A stretch of 64,000 nt of DNA from UBA6016 sp041915365 (GTDB lineage: Bacteria; Campylobacterota; Campylobacteria; Campylobacterales; UBA6016). The DNA is taken from contig JAYSBP010000012.1 of NCBI GenBank assembly GCA_041915365.1, positions 1 through 64,000 on the forward strand, in the 5' to 3' direction. Below are positions 16,632 to 24,709 of this stretch, piece by piece. The first letter of the stretch is position 1. Each line of letters begins with the position of its first letter. Made by a program: the position numbers and the translations under genes. Under the pieces are notes generated by a model. It was given only the letters and a program-made list of their open reading frames with translations. It was not told the DNA's origin and did no database searches.

Positions 16632-17162
16632 CTATTCTCTTGTGTTTGTCAGCATATTTAGCTTTCGAAAAGTAATATTTGCCATCTTACTAATGCTTAT
16701 ACCGTCGAGTGTCAAAGCTACTTGACAGGCTTCATGCATAGCGTTGTCCAACTCTCTCATCTGCACTGCTTTTTCAATATCCTCATCACTGAGCTGTTCC
16801 ATATCATCTACTCCACAAAATACGCTCTCCAGTTCGCCAAGCAGTTTATATTGGGATTCTTGCGCCAATGTAAGTATCTGACAAAATTCATTTAGCTTTT
16901 CATTGTTTTCTGTGGTATCTAGGATATCTGGCTTGCCTTTTATGTCGTCTGCATGCAATCGTGGTGTTGATTGCAGGTTTTTTATTGACCTATATAGCCA
17001 CCCCGTCTCTTGAAAAAGTGTATTATGCAGCTCTTCTTTGATTTTGTTAATATCATCAAGTGCCGTATCAGACTCATAAATATCATCATGCTCAAAGTAT
17101 TTTTTAACTCCATACCCAGTTGCCGCCAACGCAACTCCACCCAATACAAATGGCAACATCAC
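16632..17162 (-). CDS. Membrane-anchored helical protein, first gene of the accessory island
   Basis: A 176-residue protein with a short glycine/alanine-rich hydrophobic N-terminus (MMLPFVLGGVALAATGYGV) followed by an acidic helical body. It has an excellent ribosome site (AAGGAG, 6 bases before ATG). The roughly 120 bases upstream hold no gene and probably the island promoter; TTATAA lies close to the start on the minus strand. No family recognised. As first gene of the seven-gene unit it sets the start of that transcript. Confidence 0.6.
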   Translation of the reverse strand: MMLPFVLGGVALAATGYGVKKYFEHDDIYESDTALDDINKIKEELHNTLFQETGWLYRSIKNLQSTPRLHADDIKGKPDILDTTENNEKLNEFCQILTLAQESQYKLLGELESVFCGVDDMEQLSDEDIEKAVQMRELDNAMHEACQVALTLDGISISKMANITFRKLNMLTNTRE

Positions 17163-17282
17163 AATCTCCTTTTTATAATTTCAGCGTGAAGTTTAGCGGG
17201 ACTAGGTGACAGGTGGCGTCGTATGAAAAAATAAAAAGTAGATTATTTATGTTGGGTATTTTGTGAGGCTATAGTGGAAAAG

Positions 17283-17741
17283 CTAGTACTTTGCCACGGC
17301 TTCCCCACCGTCCCTCTCCCAAAAAAACTCAACCCACTCATTCGTCAAATGCAGATAATAATCAGCCTTGATAACGGCGCTTTGTCTCTGAAATAGTGTT
17401 GCTGTTTTGAACTCCACTTTCGGATATGCGGCTTTTAGTTTTTCTACGACAACTTTTAGCGTCTCTCCAGTATCGACTATCTCGTCGGCTACTATTATCT
17501 TGCTAGCTCCCGCAAGACTTGGAAGCTCATCCACCACAGGAGTGCCGAGCTTTTTTTGCCCTTCATAGGAGTAGGTATTGATGGCGTACATCTTGCGAAT
17601 ACCTGTATTCATAGCCAAAAAATGCGCCAGCGTAGCCCCACCCCTAGCGATAAATACTATCCCATCAGCCCCAAAATCAGACAACTTACCGGCCAACACT
17701 TTTGCATCAGCCGCAAACTCCTCATATCCATATTCCCTCAT
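17283..17741 (-). CDS. Purine-type phosphoribosyltransferase
   Basis: The 152-residue protein is a class-I phosphoribosyltransferase that joins a base to PRPP, most like xanthine/guanine or hypoxanthine salvage enzymes. The PRPP loop is IIVADEIVDTGETLKVV near residue 83 (two acidic residues then TG), and an N-terminal IVFIARGGATLAHFLA gives the cis-peptide loop. I chose ATG 17741 because AAGGGA precedes it by 6 bases; an upstream in-frame start at 17783 would add 14 residues without homology-like character. It is divergent from the DMT transporter with about 30 bases between them. Base specificity is not determined. Confidence 0.8.
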   Translation of the reverse strand: MREYGYEEFAADAKVLAGKLSDFGADGIVFIARGGATLAHFLAMNTGIRKMYAINTYSYEGQKKLGTPVVDELPSLAGASKIIVADEIVDTGETLKVVVEKLKAAYPKVEFKTATLFQRQSAVIKADYYLHLTNEWVEFFWERDGGEAVAKY

Positions 17742-17770
17742 CGTTAGTCCCTTTTTGGTAAAATGCTTAT

Positions 17771-18643
17771 GTGATAATAACAAAAGAACAAAAAGCCATC
17801 CTTTATATGTTTACTGCGACGCTGCTTTTCGCCGTCGTTGCGCTAATTGCAAAGCTCATCTCCCACCTTGGGGCATTGGAGCTTACGTTTTTTAGAAATT
17901 CTGTCGGGATACTGTTTTTGCTAATGTTTTTTGGCTACGCAAAACAAAAAAAATTCAACGCCGAAAAAATATGGCTTTTACTGTTTCGTGGATTTATCGG
18001 AACGGTTGCGTTAATTGCGTTTTTTTACAATGTCTCCGCCGTGAGCCTGTCAGATGCGCTAACGTTTGCAAAGGCTGAGCCGCTATTTAGCGCAATACTC
18101 GCCTTTTGGCTTATGTCGGAGAAACTTGATTTTATCAAAGTATCGGCTATCCTTATCGGTTTTTTCGGTATTGCCGTGATAGGGTTTGACAGAGGTATGC
18201 ACATGGCCTACGCCAATGCCGTAGGCGTATTTGCAGGATTTTGCTCGGCTCTTGCGTACACTACGATACGACGCATAAGAGATGATTTTGACCATAGATT
18301 TGTCGTTCTATCTTTTATGGGATTTGGGACAATTTTGCCTCTTGTGCTTATGTCGTTTTCAGAGTTTACGGGCGATGGCGAGATTATCAGGGGTTTTGTA
18401 GCGCCAAAGGGCGGCGAGATATGGATGCTCCTCATGATAGGGCTGCTCTCCGCACTCGGTCAAGTATTGATGACAAAAGCGTATTTTTACGCCAAGGCCG
18501 GAATAGTGAGCACCGTTAGCTATTTTAGTATATTTTTTGGCGTGATATTTGGCCTTTTAGCCGGAGACGCACTGCCTAGCCTCACGGTATTTACAGGGAT
18601 GGGGCTTATAGTAATTTCTGGGATTTTGATAGCGAAAAAATAG
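17771..18643 (+). CDS. EamA/DMT-family transporter
   Basis: A 290-residue protein with about ten membrane helices in two EamA repeats (about residues 8-140 and 148-290), the standard drug/metabolite exporter architecture. Markers include ELTFFRNSVG after helix 2, the loop AKAEPLFSAILAFWLMSEKL, and SYFSIFFGVIFGLLAGD in the second repeat. The start is a GTG without a clear ribosome site, so the true start may be slightly downstream (for example the ATG at 17807). It ends directly before the mtaB ATG. Substrate unknown. Confidence 0.8.
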   Translation: MIITKEQKAILYMFTATLLFAVVALIAKLISHLGALELTFFRNSVGILFLLMFFGYAKQKKFNAEKIWLLLFRGFIGTVALIAFFYNVSAVSLSDALTFAKAEPLFSAILAFWLMSEKLDFIKVSAILIGFFGIAVIGFDRGMHMAYANAVGVFAGFCSALAYTTIRRIRDDFDHRFVVLSFMGFGTILPLVLMSFSEFTGDGEIIRGFVAPKGGEIWMLLMIGLLSALGQVLMTKAYFYAKAGIVSTVSYFSIFFGVIFGLLAGDALPSLTVFTGMGLIVISGILIAKK

Positions 18644-19867
18644 ATGAAAAAAGTTTATTTCAAGACATTCGGTTGTCGTACGAATACATTTGACACGCAG
18701 ACGATGATAGAACATATCGGCGACTATGAACTGGCAAAAGACGAGTCCGAGGCTAACGTAGTAGTGGTCAATTCATGTACGGTTACAAACGGTGCAGACA
18801 CGGGAGTGAGGCAATATATATCCAAAATAAAAAGCAAAAATCCAGAAATAAAAGTGCTATTCACAGGGTGCGGGATACAAACCGAGGGTAAAAAGCTATT
18901 TGACTCCGGCAAGGTAGACGTGGTATTCGGCCACTCGCAAAAAGCAGAGATAACATCTTTTTTTGAGGAGCCAAAAAAGCTTTTTTCACAAGGTGACAAA
19001 AACTATGTTGACGACACAGTAGTTGCGAATTTTGAGGGAAAAACAAAGGCGTTTATCAAGATACAAGAGGGGTGTGATTTTGCTTGCAGTTACTGCATCA
19101 TTCCATCTGTCAGGGGATACAGCAGAGCCATCCCTGCCCGTACGGTCATTCGTCAGATAGAGCTTTTGGCAGATAGCGGTTTTAGCGAGTTTATCCTTAC
19201 AGGTACGAATGTCGGCAGCTACCGAGACAACGAAACAAGCCTTGAAAAACTGATAAAAAGCATCATAGGTTTGGGGCTTGCGAAAAGAGTTAGGCTAGGA
19301 AGCGTAGAGCCGTCCCAAATCACGGACGAGTTTTTGGAGGTCGTATCACACGAAAATTTCTCCAAACAGCTTCATATCGCTATTCAGCACAGCTCAAACG
19401 CAATGCTTGAAAAAATGAACAGAAAAAATCGTTTTGAAGATGACTTGAGATTATTTGAAAAGCTCTCAAAACTGGGCTTTGCGCTGGGTACGGACTATAT
19501 AGTCGGCTTTCCTGGGGAGTCTGAGGCAATATGGGAAGAAGCAGTGCAAAATATCGAAGCGTTGCCGCTGACGCATATTCATCCATTTATCTACTCAAAG
19601 CGTGACGGCACGGCGGCGGCCGATATGAAAATAGACGTAAACGGAAACGTCTCAAAAGATAGATTGCACCAAATAAACGAGATAGTGCATCGCAAAAACT
19701 ACGAGTTTAGAAAAAATTTGAAAATGCCTCTGCTCGTCCACGTCGAAGACTCAAAGCTTGGTGGATTTGACCAGTTTTTTAACAAGGTGACATTTGACAA
19801 GCCGCAGCAAGACGAATGGGTAAAAGTAGAAAAGTACACGGTACTGCCGGAAAAGACGATTGGATAA
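18644..19867 (+). CDS. mtaB: tRNA t6A37 methylthiotransferase MtaB
   Basis: MtaB is a radical-SAM enzyme that adds a methylthio group to N6-threonylcarbamoyladenosine at position 37 of ANN-decoding tRNAs. The 407-residue product has the N-terminal UPF0004 cysteines (FGCRTN, NSCTVT, TGCG) that hold the auxiliary 4Fe-4S cluster, and the radical-SAM motif CDFACSYC near residue 143, then GYSRAIPAR. The short C-terminus lacks a full TRAM domain. MtaB rather than MiaB is suggested by FGCRTNTFDT. It directly follows the DMT transporter and precedes a small Cys protein. Confidence 0.88.
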   Translation: MKKVYFKTFGCRTNTFDTQTMIEHIGDYELAKDESEANVVVVNSCTVTNGADTGVRQYISKIKSKNPEIKVLFTGCGIQTEGKKLFDSGKVDVVFGHSQKAEITSFFEEPKKLFSQGDKNYVDDTVVANFEGKTKAFIKIQEGCDFACSYCIIPSVRGYSRAIPARTVIRQIELLADSGFSEFILTGTNVGSYRDNETSLEKLIKSIIGLGLAKRVRLGSVEPSQITDEFLEVVSHENFSKQLHIAIQHSSNAMLEKMNRKNRFEDDLRLFEKLSKLGFALGTDYIVGFPGESEAIWEEAVQNIEALPLTHIHPFIYSKRDGTAAADMKIDVNGNVSKDRLHQINEIVHRKNYEFRKNLKMPLLVHVEDSKLGGFDQFFNKVTFDKPQQDEWVKVEKYTVLPEKTIG

Positions 19868-19870
19868 AAA

Positions 19871-20044
19871 ATGCAAAAAATTAACTGCATAAAATGCAAA
19901 CATTTCTTTGTGACATACGAGCCGACAAGACCTTACGGCTGTAAGGCATACGGCTTTAAGAGCCAGCAGATGCCAAGCCTAGTCGTGTTCCAAAGTAGCG
20001 GTATGCAATGCGAAATATTTGAGCAAAAGGTAGTAAAAAAATGA
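19871..20044 (+). CDS. 57-residue cysteine-rich protein, conserved-looking
   Basis: A small gene of 57 codons beginning MQKINCIKCKHFFVTY and containing GCKAYGFKSQQMPS. Four cysteines (positions 6, 9, 24 and 47) form a CxxC...C...C set that looks like a compact zinc or iron-sulfur site. It starts 3 bases after mtaB and its stop overlaps the mltA start by 4 bases (ATGA), so it is embedded in the operon. I recall similar short proteins in Campylobacterota genomes, sometimes mislabelled as uracil-DNA glycosylase; the true function is unknown. Confidence 0.75.
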   Translation: MQKINCIKCKHFFVTYEPTRPYGCKAYGFKSQQMPSLVVFQSSGMQCEIFEQKVVKK

Positions 20045-21261
20045 GAATTTTTATTTTTGGATTATTGGCCGCTTTGATGCTGGGGTGCGCCCCAAAAGTA
20101 GAGCAGGCGACACAAACTGCGCCAGCCGTAAAAGTAGTGGAAAAACAAAAGATACCGCCGCTTGCAAAATCAAGTAAACATCCGTCTCAAATAGTAAAAA
20201 CACTACCTACAAAAGAGTTTTTCAAAGCCCTAGACTACTCCATAGAGTACTATGAGAGATCATCAATAAAAAACAATATTTTTGACTTTTTGGACCAAAA
20301 CTATACGGCGTCTCAAATGGCAGATTCGCTAAGGCTATTCAAAGAGATAGCCAAGCTTCCGAGGGAAAAATTTTTGGAAAGACTTGATAATGAATTTACC
20401 GTATATGAGAGTAAAAATGAAAATAACGGTTCGCTAATAACCGGCTATTATGCACCGGTACTTAGGGGCTCTTTTACAAAAACAGAAAAGTATAACGCCC
20501 CACTCTACCCACTCCCAAAAGATTTGGTTGTAGCAAAACTAAAAAAATTTCCGACGGCAAAATCTGTGCGAAATATTGCAGGTAAAGTCGAAAATAGCGA
20601 GCTCGTCCCGTACTACACCAGAGAAGAGATAATGAACGGAGCGTTAAAAGAAAAACCACTTCTTTATCTAGATAACGAAATGGACGCTTTCTTGCTCGAA
20701 GTGCAAGGCTCTGGGATAGTAGACATCAATGGAACAAAGCACTACATAGGATATGCAGGCAAAAATGGGCATCCATACACATCGATTGGCAAGATAGTCT
20801 ACGAGGAAAAATTACTAGACTCATCCAAAATAAATATGCAAACCATAAAGGAACTTCTAGACTCCAATGAGACATTGAGAGACCACGTGCTAAGTAAAAA
20901 TAAAAGTTTTGTCTTCTTCAAACTCAATACAAAACAAGGGGTATTTGGAAATATAACTGTGCCTCTTACCGCCAAAGAGAGCGTGGCTATGGATAGCGAA
21001 CTGCTCCCGAGAGGTGCGCTAGCATACATAAAAACGGTAGTTCCAAAAAAATTAAACGGTCTTGCCGTAGTTCCAAGAAGTGAACGAGAGCCGTTTGAGA
21101 AGTTTTTTATGGTGCAAGACACCGGTGGAGCTATAAGGGGCGGAGGACGTGTGGATATATACTTTGGAGAGGGCGAAGAGGCACTTTTTTATGCTGGGCA
21201 GACAGCCTCCAAAGGTGAAATTTATTTGCTTGTTGCAAAAAAGGAGAAATTAGCAAAATGA
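20041..21261 (+). CDS. mltA: Membrane-bound lytic murein transglycosylase A
   Basis: MltA is an outer-membrane lipoprotein that cleaves the MurNAc-GlcNAc bond of peptidoglycan, forming 1,6-anhydro ends. The 406-residue protein has a lipoprotein signal ending in LMLGC (Cys16), the MltA barrel with ITGYYAPVL near residue 139, QGSGIV near 223, and the C-terminal 3D domain MVQDTGGAIRGGGRVDIYF, which contains the catalytic Asp. It overlaps the small Cys gene and the next lipoprotein gene by 4 bases each. Confidence 0.92.
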   Translation: MRIFIFGLLAALMLGCAPKVEQATQTAPAVKVVEKQKIPPLAKSSKHPSQIVKTLPTKEFFKALDYSIEYYERSSIKNNIFDFLDQNYTASQMADSLRLFKEIAKLPREKFLERLDNEFTVYESKNENNGSLITGYYAPVLRGSFTKTEKYNAPLYPLPKDLVVAKLKKFPTAKSVRNIAGKVENSELVPYYTREEIMNGALKEKPLLYLDNEMDAFLLEVQGSGIVDINGTKHYIGYAGKNGHPYTSIGKIVYEEKLLDSSKINMQTIKELLDSNETLRDHVLSKNKSFVFFKLNTKQGVFGNITVPLTAKESVAMDSELLPRGALAYIKTVVPKKLNGLAVVPRSEREPFEKFFMVQDTGGAIRGGGRVDIYFGEGEEALFYAGQTASKGEIYLLVAKKEKLAK

Positions 21262-22022
21262 AAAGCATCATATTTTCCATATTGGCGATATTTTTGTTTG
21301 CCGGATGTGCGGTAAACGAACAGCCAAAAAATTGTTTTGACAAGAGTAGATTGGAGCAAAAAGAATACGACTCGCTCAAAAACGCAAACGCATCGCTAGC
21401 CACATTCAAAACAGAGTACGCTGAAATGTCGTCATATATTAATTTTTTGAACTCATATACGGCGGAATACTCAAAATATATTAGTGCGGCATCTACGGCA
21501 TCTATCGTAATCAAATATATGCCGATTCCATACGCAGGGCAAATATCATCATCTGCAGCATTTGGGGCAAAAATGACGGCGCTTGCTAGTGCGGCATCAA
21601 AATCAGTCTCAAAGCTAAATACATCGTCAATAGAGTTTGATATGAGGCTAACTGCATACGAAGTAAGCAAAAACCCGCAAAAACTTCAAGAAGCTCGCAA
21701 ATACGCATCAACCGTGCTTCAAAACGACCTTGAAGAGGCAAAACAAAGCCTCATTAGACTAAAAGACGGTGCAGCGGGGCTTATGGCCGTTAGCATGGCA
21801 ATATCTCAATACTGCAATTCAGGTGATCAGCTATTATCAAAGGCTACCTCTTTGTTTTCAAGCAAATCAGACACGGACAAGCGAGCCCAAATAGATAATA
21901 CTATGAAATCTAAAACGGAAAGTTTTGATAAGAGAATGACGAAAGTAACTACAAGCTTCGAGAGCACAAAGGGGTATATAAAAAACGCAGATACCTATGG
22001 GGCCTTAAGCGACGAGCTCTAA
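21258..22022 (+). CDS. Lipoprotein of unknown function, helical
   Basis: The 254-residue protein begins with a lipoprotein signal (IFLFAGC, Cys17) and then is almost wholly helical and Ser/Ala/Lys-rich, with a central glycine/alanine-rich hydrophobic stretch (about residues 85-110) and coiled-coil-like ends. No family recognised. It is coupled to mltA by a 4-base overlap, so a cell-envelope role next to murein turnover is plausible. Its 3' end overlaps the convergent recR end by 4 bases. Confidence 0.65.
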   Translation: MKSIIFSILAIFLFAGCAVNEQPKNCFDKSRLEQKEYDSLKNANASLATFKTEYAEMSSYINFLNSYTAEYSKYISAASTASIVIKYMPIPYAGQISSSAAFGAKMTALASAASKSVSKLNTSSIEFDMRLTAYEVSKNPQKLQEARKYASTVLQNDLEEAKQSLIRLKDGAAGLMAVSMAISQYCNSGDQLLSKATSLFSSKSDTDKRAQIDNTMKSKTESFDKRMTKVTTSFESTKGYIKNADTYGALSDEL

Positions 22023-22588
22023 GCTTTTACTCTTGATTCTATAGCACGAGCAAGCGATACGGTGTCGATATTTTCAAATGCGACGCCAGTCGGCACGCCG
22101 TGCGCTATTTTTGTAAATGTAGCACCGTATTTTGAGAGCCTATCCTCAAGGTATACTATAAGGCCGTCGCTCTCAACGGAAGGGGTAAAAGCAAATATTA
22201 CCTCCTCTACTCCGCTTTTTACGCACTCTTCTAGCCTGTCGACAAGCACTGCTCTCATCTCTTCAAAGACAAAGTATCTGCCGTCATATCCGCCGCTAAG
22301 CTCCAAAGAAAAAATATCTTTTGCGCTTGAGACTATACACAGTCTTTTTTCGTCCCTCTCTTCGTCGGCACAGATGTGACATATCTCGTCTTCCGTGATA
22401 TTGCCGCACACTTCGCATTTTTGAACGCTTCGCACAGCCTCTTCGACGAGATGAGACAGCTTCACGGCCTTGAAGTTGTCCTCAAACAATAGATGATATG
22501 CTATCTTAAAGGCGCTCTTTCTCCCTACAGTAGGGAGTGCGGCAAACAAATCCACAAGCTCCGCAAATTTCGTGCTAGACTTTTTCAT
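22019..22588 (-). CDS. recR: Recombination mediator protein RecR
   Basis: RecR forms a DNA-clamping ring that, with RecO, loads RecA on gapped single-stranded DNA. The 189-residue protein has the N-terminal helix-hairpin-helix (LPTVGRKSAFKIAYHLL), a zinc finger (CEVCGNITEDEICHIC near residue 58) and a Toprim domain starting CIVSSAKDIFSLE. The C-terminus HGVPTGVAFENIDTVSLARA is typical, as the Walker-B-like tail. RecF is usually absent in this phylum. It overlaps the lipoprotein gene end convergently. Confidence 0.93.
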   Translation of the reverse strand: MKKSSTKFAELVDLFAALPTVGRKSAFKIAYHLLFEDNFKAVKLSHLVEEAVRSVQKCEVCGNITEDEICHICADEERDEKRLCIVSSAKDIFSLELSGGYDGRYFVFEEMRAVLVDRLEECVKSGVEEVIFAFTPSVESDGLIVYLEDRLSKYGATFTKIAHGVPTGVAFENIDTVSLARAIESRVKA

Positions 22589-22670
22589 GAGGCGGATATT
22601 ACAGGATAATTATTTAAATCTTATGCACCGTTTTGGTAAAATTCGCAAAAAATTTTCTAGAGGTTTGAGA

Positions 22671-23795
22671 ATGATAGAGATATGTTATTACGAGCTTTTG
22701 GAAGTGGAAAAGACAGCTTCACAAGACGAACTAAAAAAGGCATACAGAAAACTGGCGATGAAGTATCACCCAGACAAAAATCAGGGAGATAGTGATGCCG
22801 AAGAAAAATTCAAGGCGATAAACGAAGCATATCAAATATTAAGCGATGAAAACAAAAGAGCTATATACGACAGATATGGCAAAAAAGGGCTAGAAGGTCA
22901 AATGGGCGGGGGCGGCTCTGGCGGCTTCGGATTTGATTTTGGTGATTTTGATTCGATATTTGACTCGTTCTTTGGCGGCGGCAGCAGAGGTGGCGGCAAG
23001 CGGACTAAACAAGATAGATACAACCTAGATATGGCTGTATCGGCTACCATAGAATTTACCGAGGCGATATTTGGCTGCAAGCAAGAGGTAAAATACAAGT
23101 ACAAAAAACCTTGCGATGAGTGCAGCGGTAGCGGTGCAAAAGACGGCAAGAGGACTCAATGCCCAGACTGCGGCGGAAGCGGACAGGTATATCTAAGACA
23201 AGGCTTTATGACATTCTCTCAGACTTGTCCAAAATGCGGCGGCGAGGGTGAAATAGTCAAAGAAAAATGTCCGAAATGCAAAGGCAACGGTTATGAAGAG
23301 GTTGAAGATAATATAACCGTAGATATTCCAGCCGGCGTTGATGACCAAAACAGAATCAGAGTCGCAGGGCGTGGAAATCTCTCGAAGGGCGGCTCAAGGG
23401 GCGACCTTTATATCGTAATTAGCGTCAAAGAGGACAAAAAATACGTCAGAGACGGAGACGACATATATCTCGAGGTACCGGTATTTTTCACACAAACGCT
23501 TCTTGGAGAGACCATTAAATTCCCTGGCCTTAGAGGGGAGCTAGAGCTAAAGCTAAAGCCTGACACAAAAGATAAAGAGCAGTTTGTATTCAAAAATGAA
23601 GGCGCTCCAAACGTCCGCTCAAAGCGAAACGGAAGCTTCATCGTCCAGATAAAAATAGTAAAACCGTCAAAACTAACGGATGAGCAAAGAGAGATCATTG
23701 AAAAGCTTCATGAAAGTTTTGGATTTGAGGGCAAGCAAAGCGAAAGCGAGTATGAGGGATTGTTTGACAAGATAAAACACTGGTTTGGCTACTAA
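22671..23795 (+). CDS. dnaJ: Chaperone protein DnaJ
   Basis: DnaJ stimulates DnaK ATPase and delivers unfolded clients. The product, 374 residues from ATG 22671, has a J domain (YYELLEVEKTA, HPD near residue 34), a Gly/Phe-rich linker (about 75-115), four CxxCxGxG zinc repeats (CDECSGSG, CPDCGGSG, CPKCGGEG, CPKCKGNG; about 143-210) and the C-terminal client-binding barrels. I chose ATG 22671 for its AGAGG site and because it begins the J domain; an upstream in-frame ATG would add 33 unrelated residues. No CIRCE element is evident upstream. Confidence 0.96.
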   Translation: MIEICYYELLEVEKTASQDELKKAYRKLAMKYHPDKNQGDSDAEEKFKAINEAYQILSDENKRAIYDRYGKKGLEGQMGGGGSGGFGFDFGDFDSIFDSFFGGGSRGGGKRTKQDRYNLDMAVSATIEFTEAIFGCKQEVKYKYKKPCDECSGSGAKDGKRTQCPDCGGSGQVYLRQGFMTFSQTCPKCGGEGEIVKEKCPKCKGNGYEEVEDNITVDIPAGVDDQNRIRVAGRGNLSKGGSRGDLYIVISVKEDKKYVRDGDDIYLEVPVFFTQTLLGETIKFPGLRGELELKLKPDTKDKEQFVFKNEGAPNVRSKRNGSFIVQIKIVKPSKLTDEQREIIEKLHESFGFEGKQSESEYEGLFDKIKHWFGY

Positions 23796-23806
23796 AAGCC
23801 AAACCA
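23781..23806. terminator. Strong hairpin between convergent dnaJ and the DUF2892 gene
   Basis: A perfect 10-bp stem, TGGTTTGGCT (23781-23790) with AGCCAAACCA (23797-23806), around a 6-base loop that contains the dnaJ stop codon. On the minus strand the stem is followed by GTGTTTTATC, giving a U-rich tail, so it mainly ends the 24041-23817 transcript and may act in both directions. Confidence 0.65.
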
Positions 23807-23816
23807 CGAGGAAGGA

Positions 23817-24041
23817 TTACTCTCCCTCTTTTTTCTCGCCATCTTTTGGGGCCATTTTGCAAGCCGTATTGATGCCAAGAACACTATAGAGACCACAAAA
23901 ACCAAACACACCCGTACCCATCACGATAAGACCTATGATAGTCAAAGCTATACTCTGGATACCTACCGTACCAACGAGCACTAACAAAGCCCCTATAACC
24001 ATTCTTGCGGTTTTATCTATCCCGCCGACGTTCTTTTTCAT
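23817..24041 (-). CDS. DUF2892-family small inner-membrane protein
   Basis: The 74-residue protein starts MKKNVGGIDKTARMVIGALL, the signature of DUF2892 (the membrane part of YgaP-like proteins), and has two membrane helices (about residues 13-29 and 32-50) followed by FGFCGLYSVLGINTAC and a charged tail. Members occur alone or fused to rhodaneses; the isolated form has no proven function. It is the last gene of a minus-strand group with the protease and lepB. Confidence 0.8.
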   Translation of the reverse strand: MKKNVGGIDKTARMVIGALLVLVGTVGIQSIALTIIGLIVMGTGVFGFCGLYSVLGINTACKMAPKDGEKKEGE

Positions 24042-24070
24042 CAGATGTCCTTTGTTTGAAAATCTGCTGA

Positions 24071-24709
24071 TTATAACAAAATAGATAGTAAAACGTTAGC
24101 CGGCAACATAAAAATACTAACAAGCGGTGTCGCAAGTATAATAATGAGGATAATCATCCCATATCTGCCGACTTTTTCATTAAATTCATCTATAGCTCTA
24201 ATCCCAAATTTTCTACCCAAAAATCCGAGCGCATTCGAGCCGTCAAGCGGGGGTATCGGCCAAAGATTAAAAACCGCCAAAATAACGTTGTAAATAACCA
24301 TGTAATAAAGTATATGCACTATAAGCCCGTCACCACCGACAAAGCCCAAAAGCACGGAAGATATCACGGCCATAAATAAATTATAGATTATACCGGCTAG
24401 AGAGACCGCTATTGTGCCGTTATATCCGCCGTTTCGCATAACAGTCCACATATTCACCGGAACAGGTTTTGCCCATCCAAACAAAAAAGGAGAGCCTGAC
24501 ACAAAAAGAAGTAGCGGAACAACTATAGAGCCTAATGGGTCTATGTGTATTATAGGGTTTATCGAAAGCCTACCCTCGTTTTTTGCCGTGTTGTCACCGT
24601 ATTTGTATGCTACATATCCGTGCATTATCTCATGCCCAATTATCGCAACCATCAAGGCTACGATAATCGATACGGCCTTTAGCGGATTGAAGTCGGCAAA
24701 ATCAAGCAC
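24071..24709 (-). CDS. Site-2-protease-like M50 metallopeptidase
   Basis: A 212-residue membrane protein with about five helices and the M50 zinc motif HEIMHGYVA near residue 26, with the third ligand in WPIPPLDGSNAL near residue 148. This is the short, PDZ-free, YwhC-like subgroup common in Campylobacterota. It would cleave membrane-embedded substrates; none is known. It starts 1 base after the lepB stop, so the two are probably co-translated. Confidence 0.85.
   Translation of the reverse strand: MLDFADFNPLKAVSIIVALMVAIIGHEIMHGYVAYKYGDNTAKNEGRLSINPIIHIDPLGSIVVPLLLFVSGSPFLFGWAKPVPVNMWTVMRNGGYNGTIAVSLAGIIYNLFMAVISSVLLGFVGGDGLIVHILYYMVIYNVILAVFNLWPIPPLDGSNALGFLGRKFGIRAIDEFNEKVGRYGMIILIIILATPLVSIFMLPANVLLSILL

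Noticed and set aside
12752..17162. Zorya-type defence system (membrane proteins plus HNH)
   Set aside because: No MotA/MotB-like ZorA/ZorB pair with a peptidoglycan-binding domain and no long motor tail is encoded. The resemblance is only membrane proteins with an HNH-like motif.
11827..17162. Integrated prophage
   Set aside because: No integrase, terminase, capsid, tail or lysis gene and no tRNA-linked attachment site can be seen.
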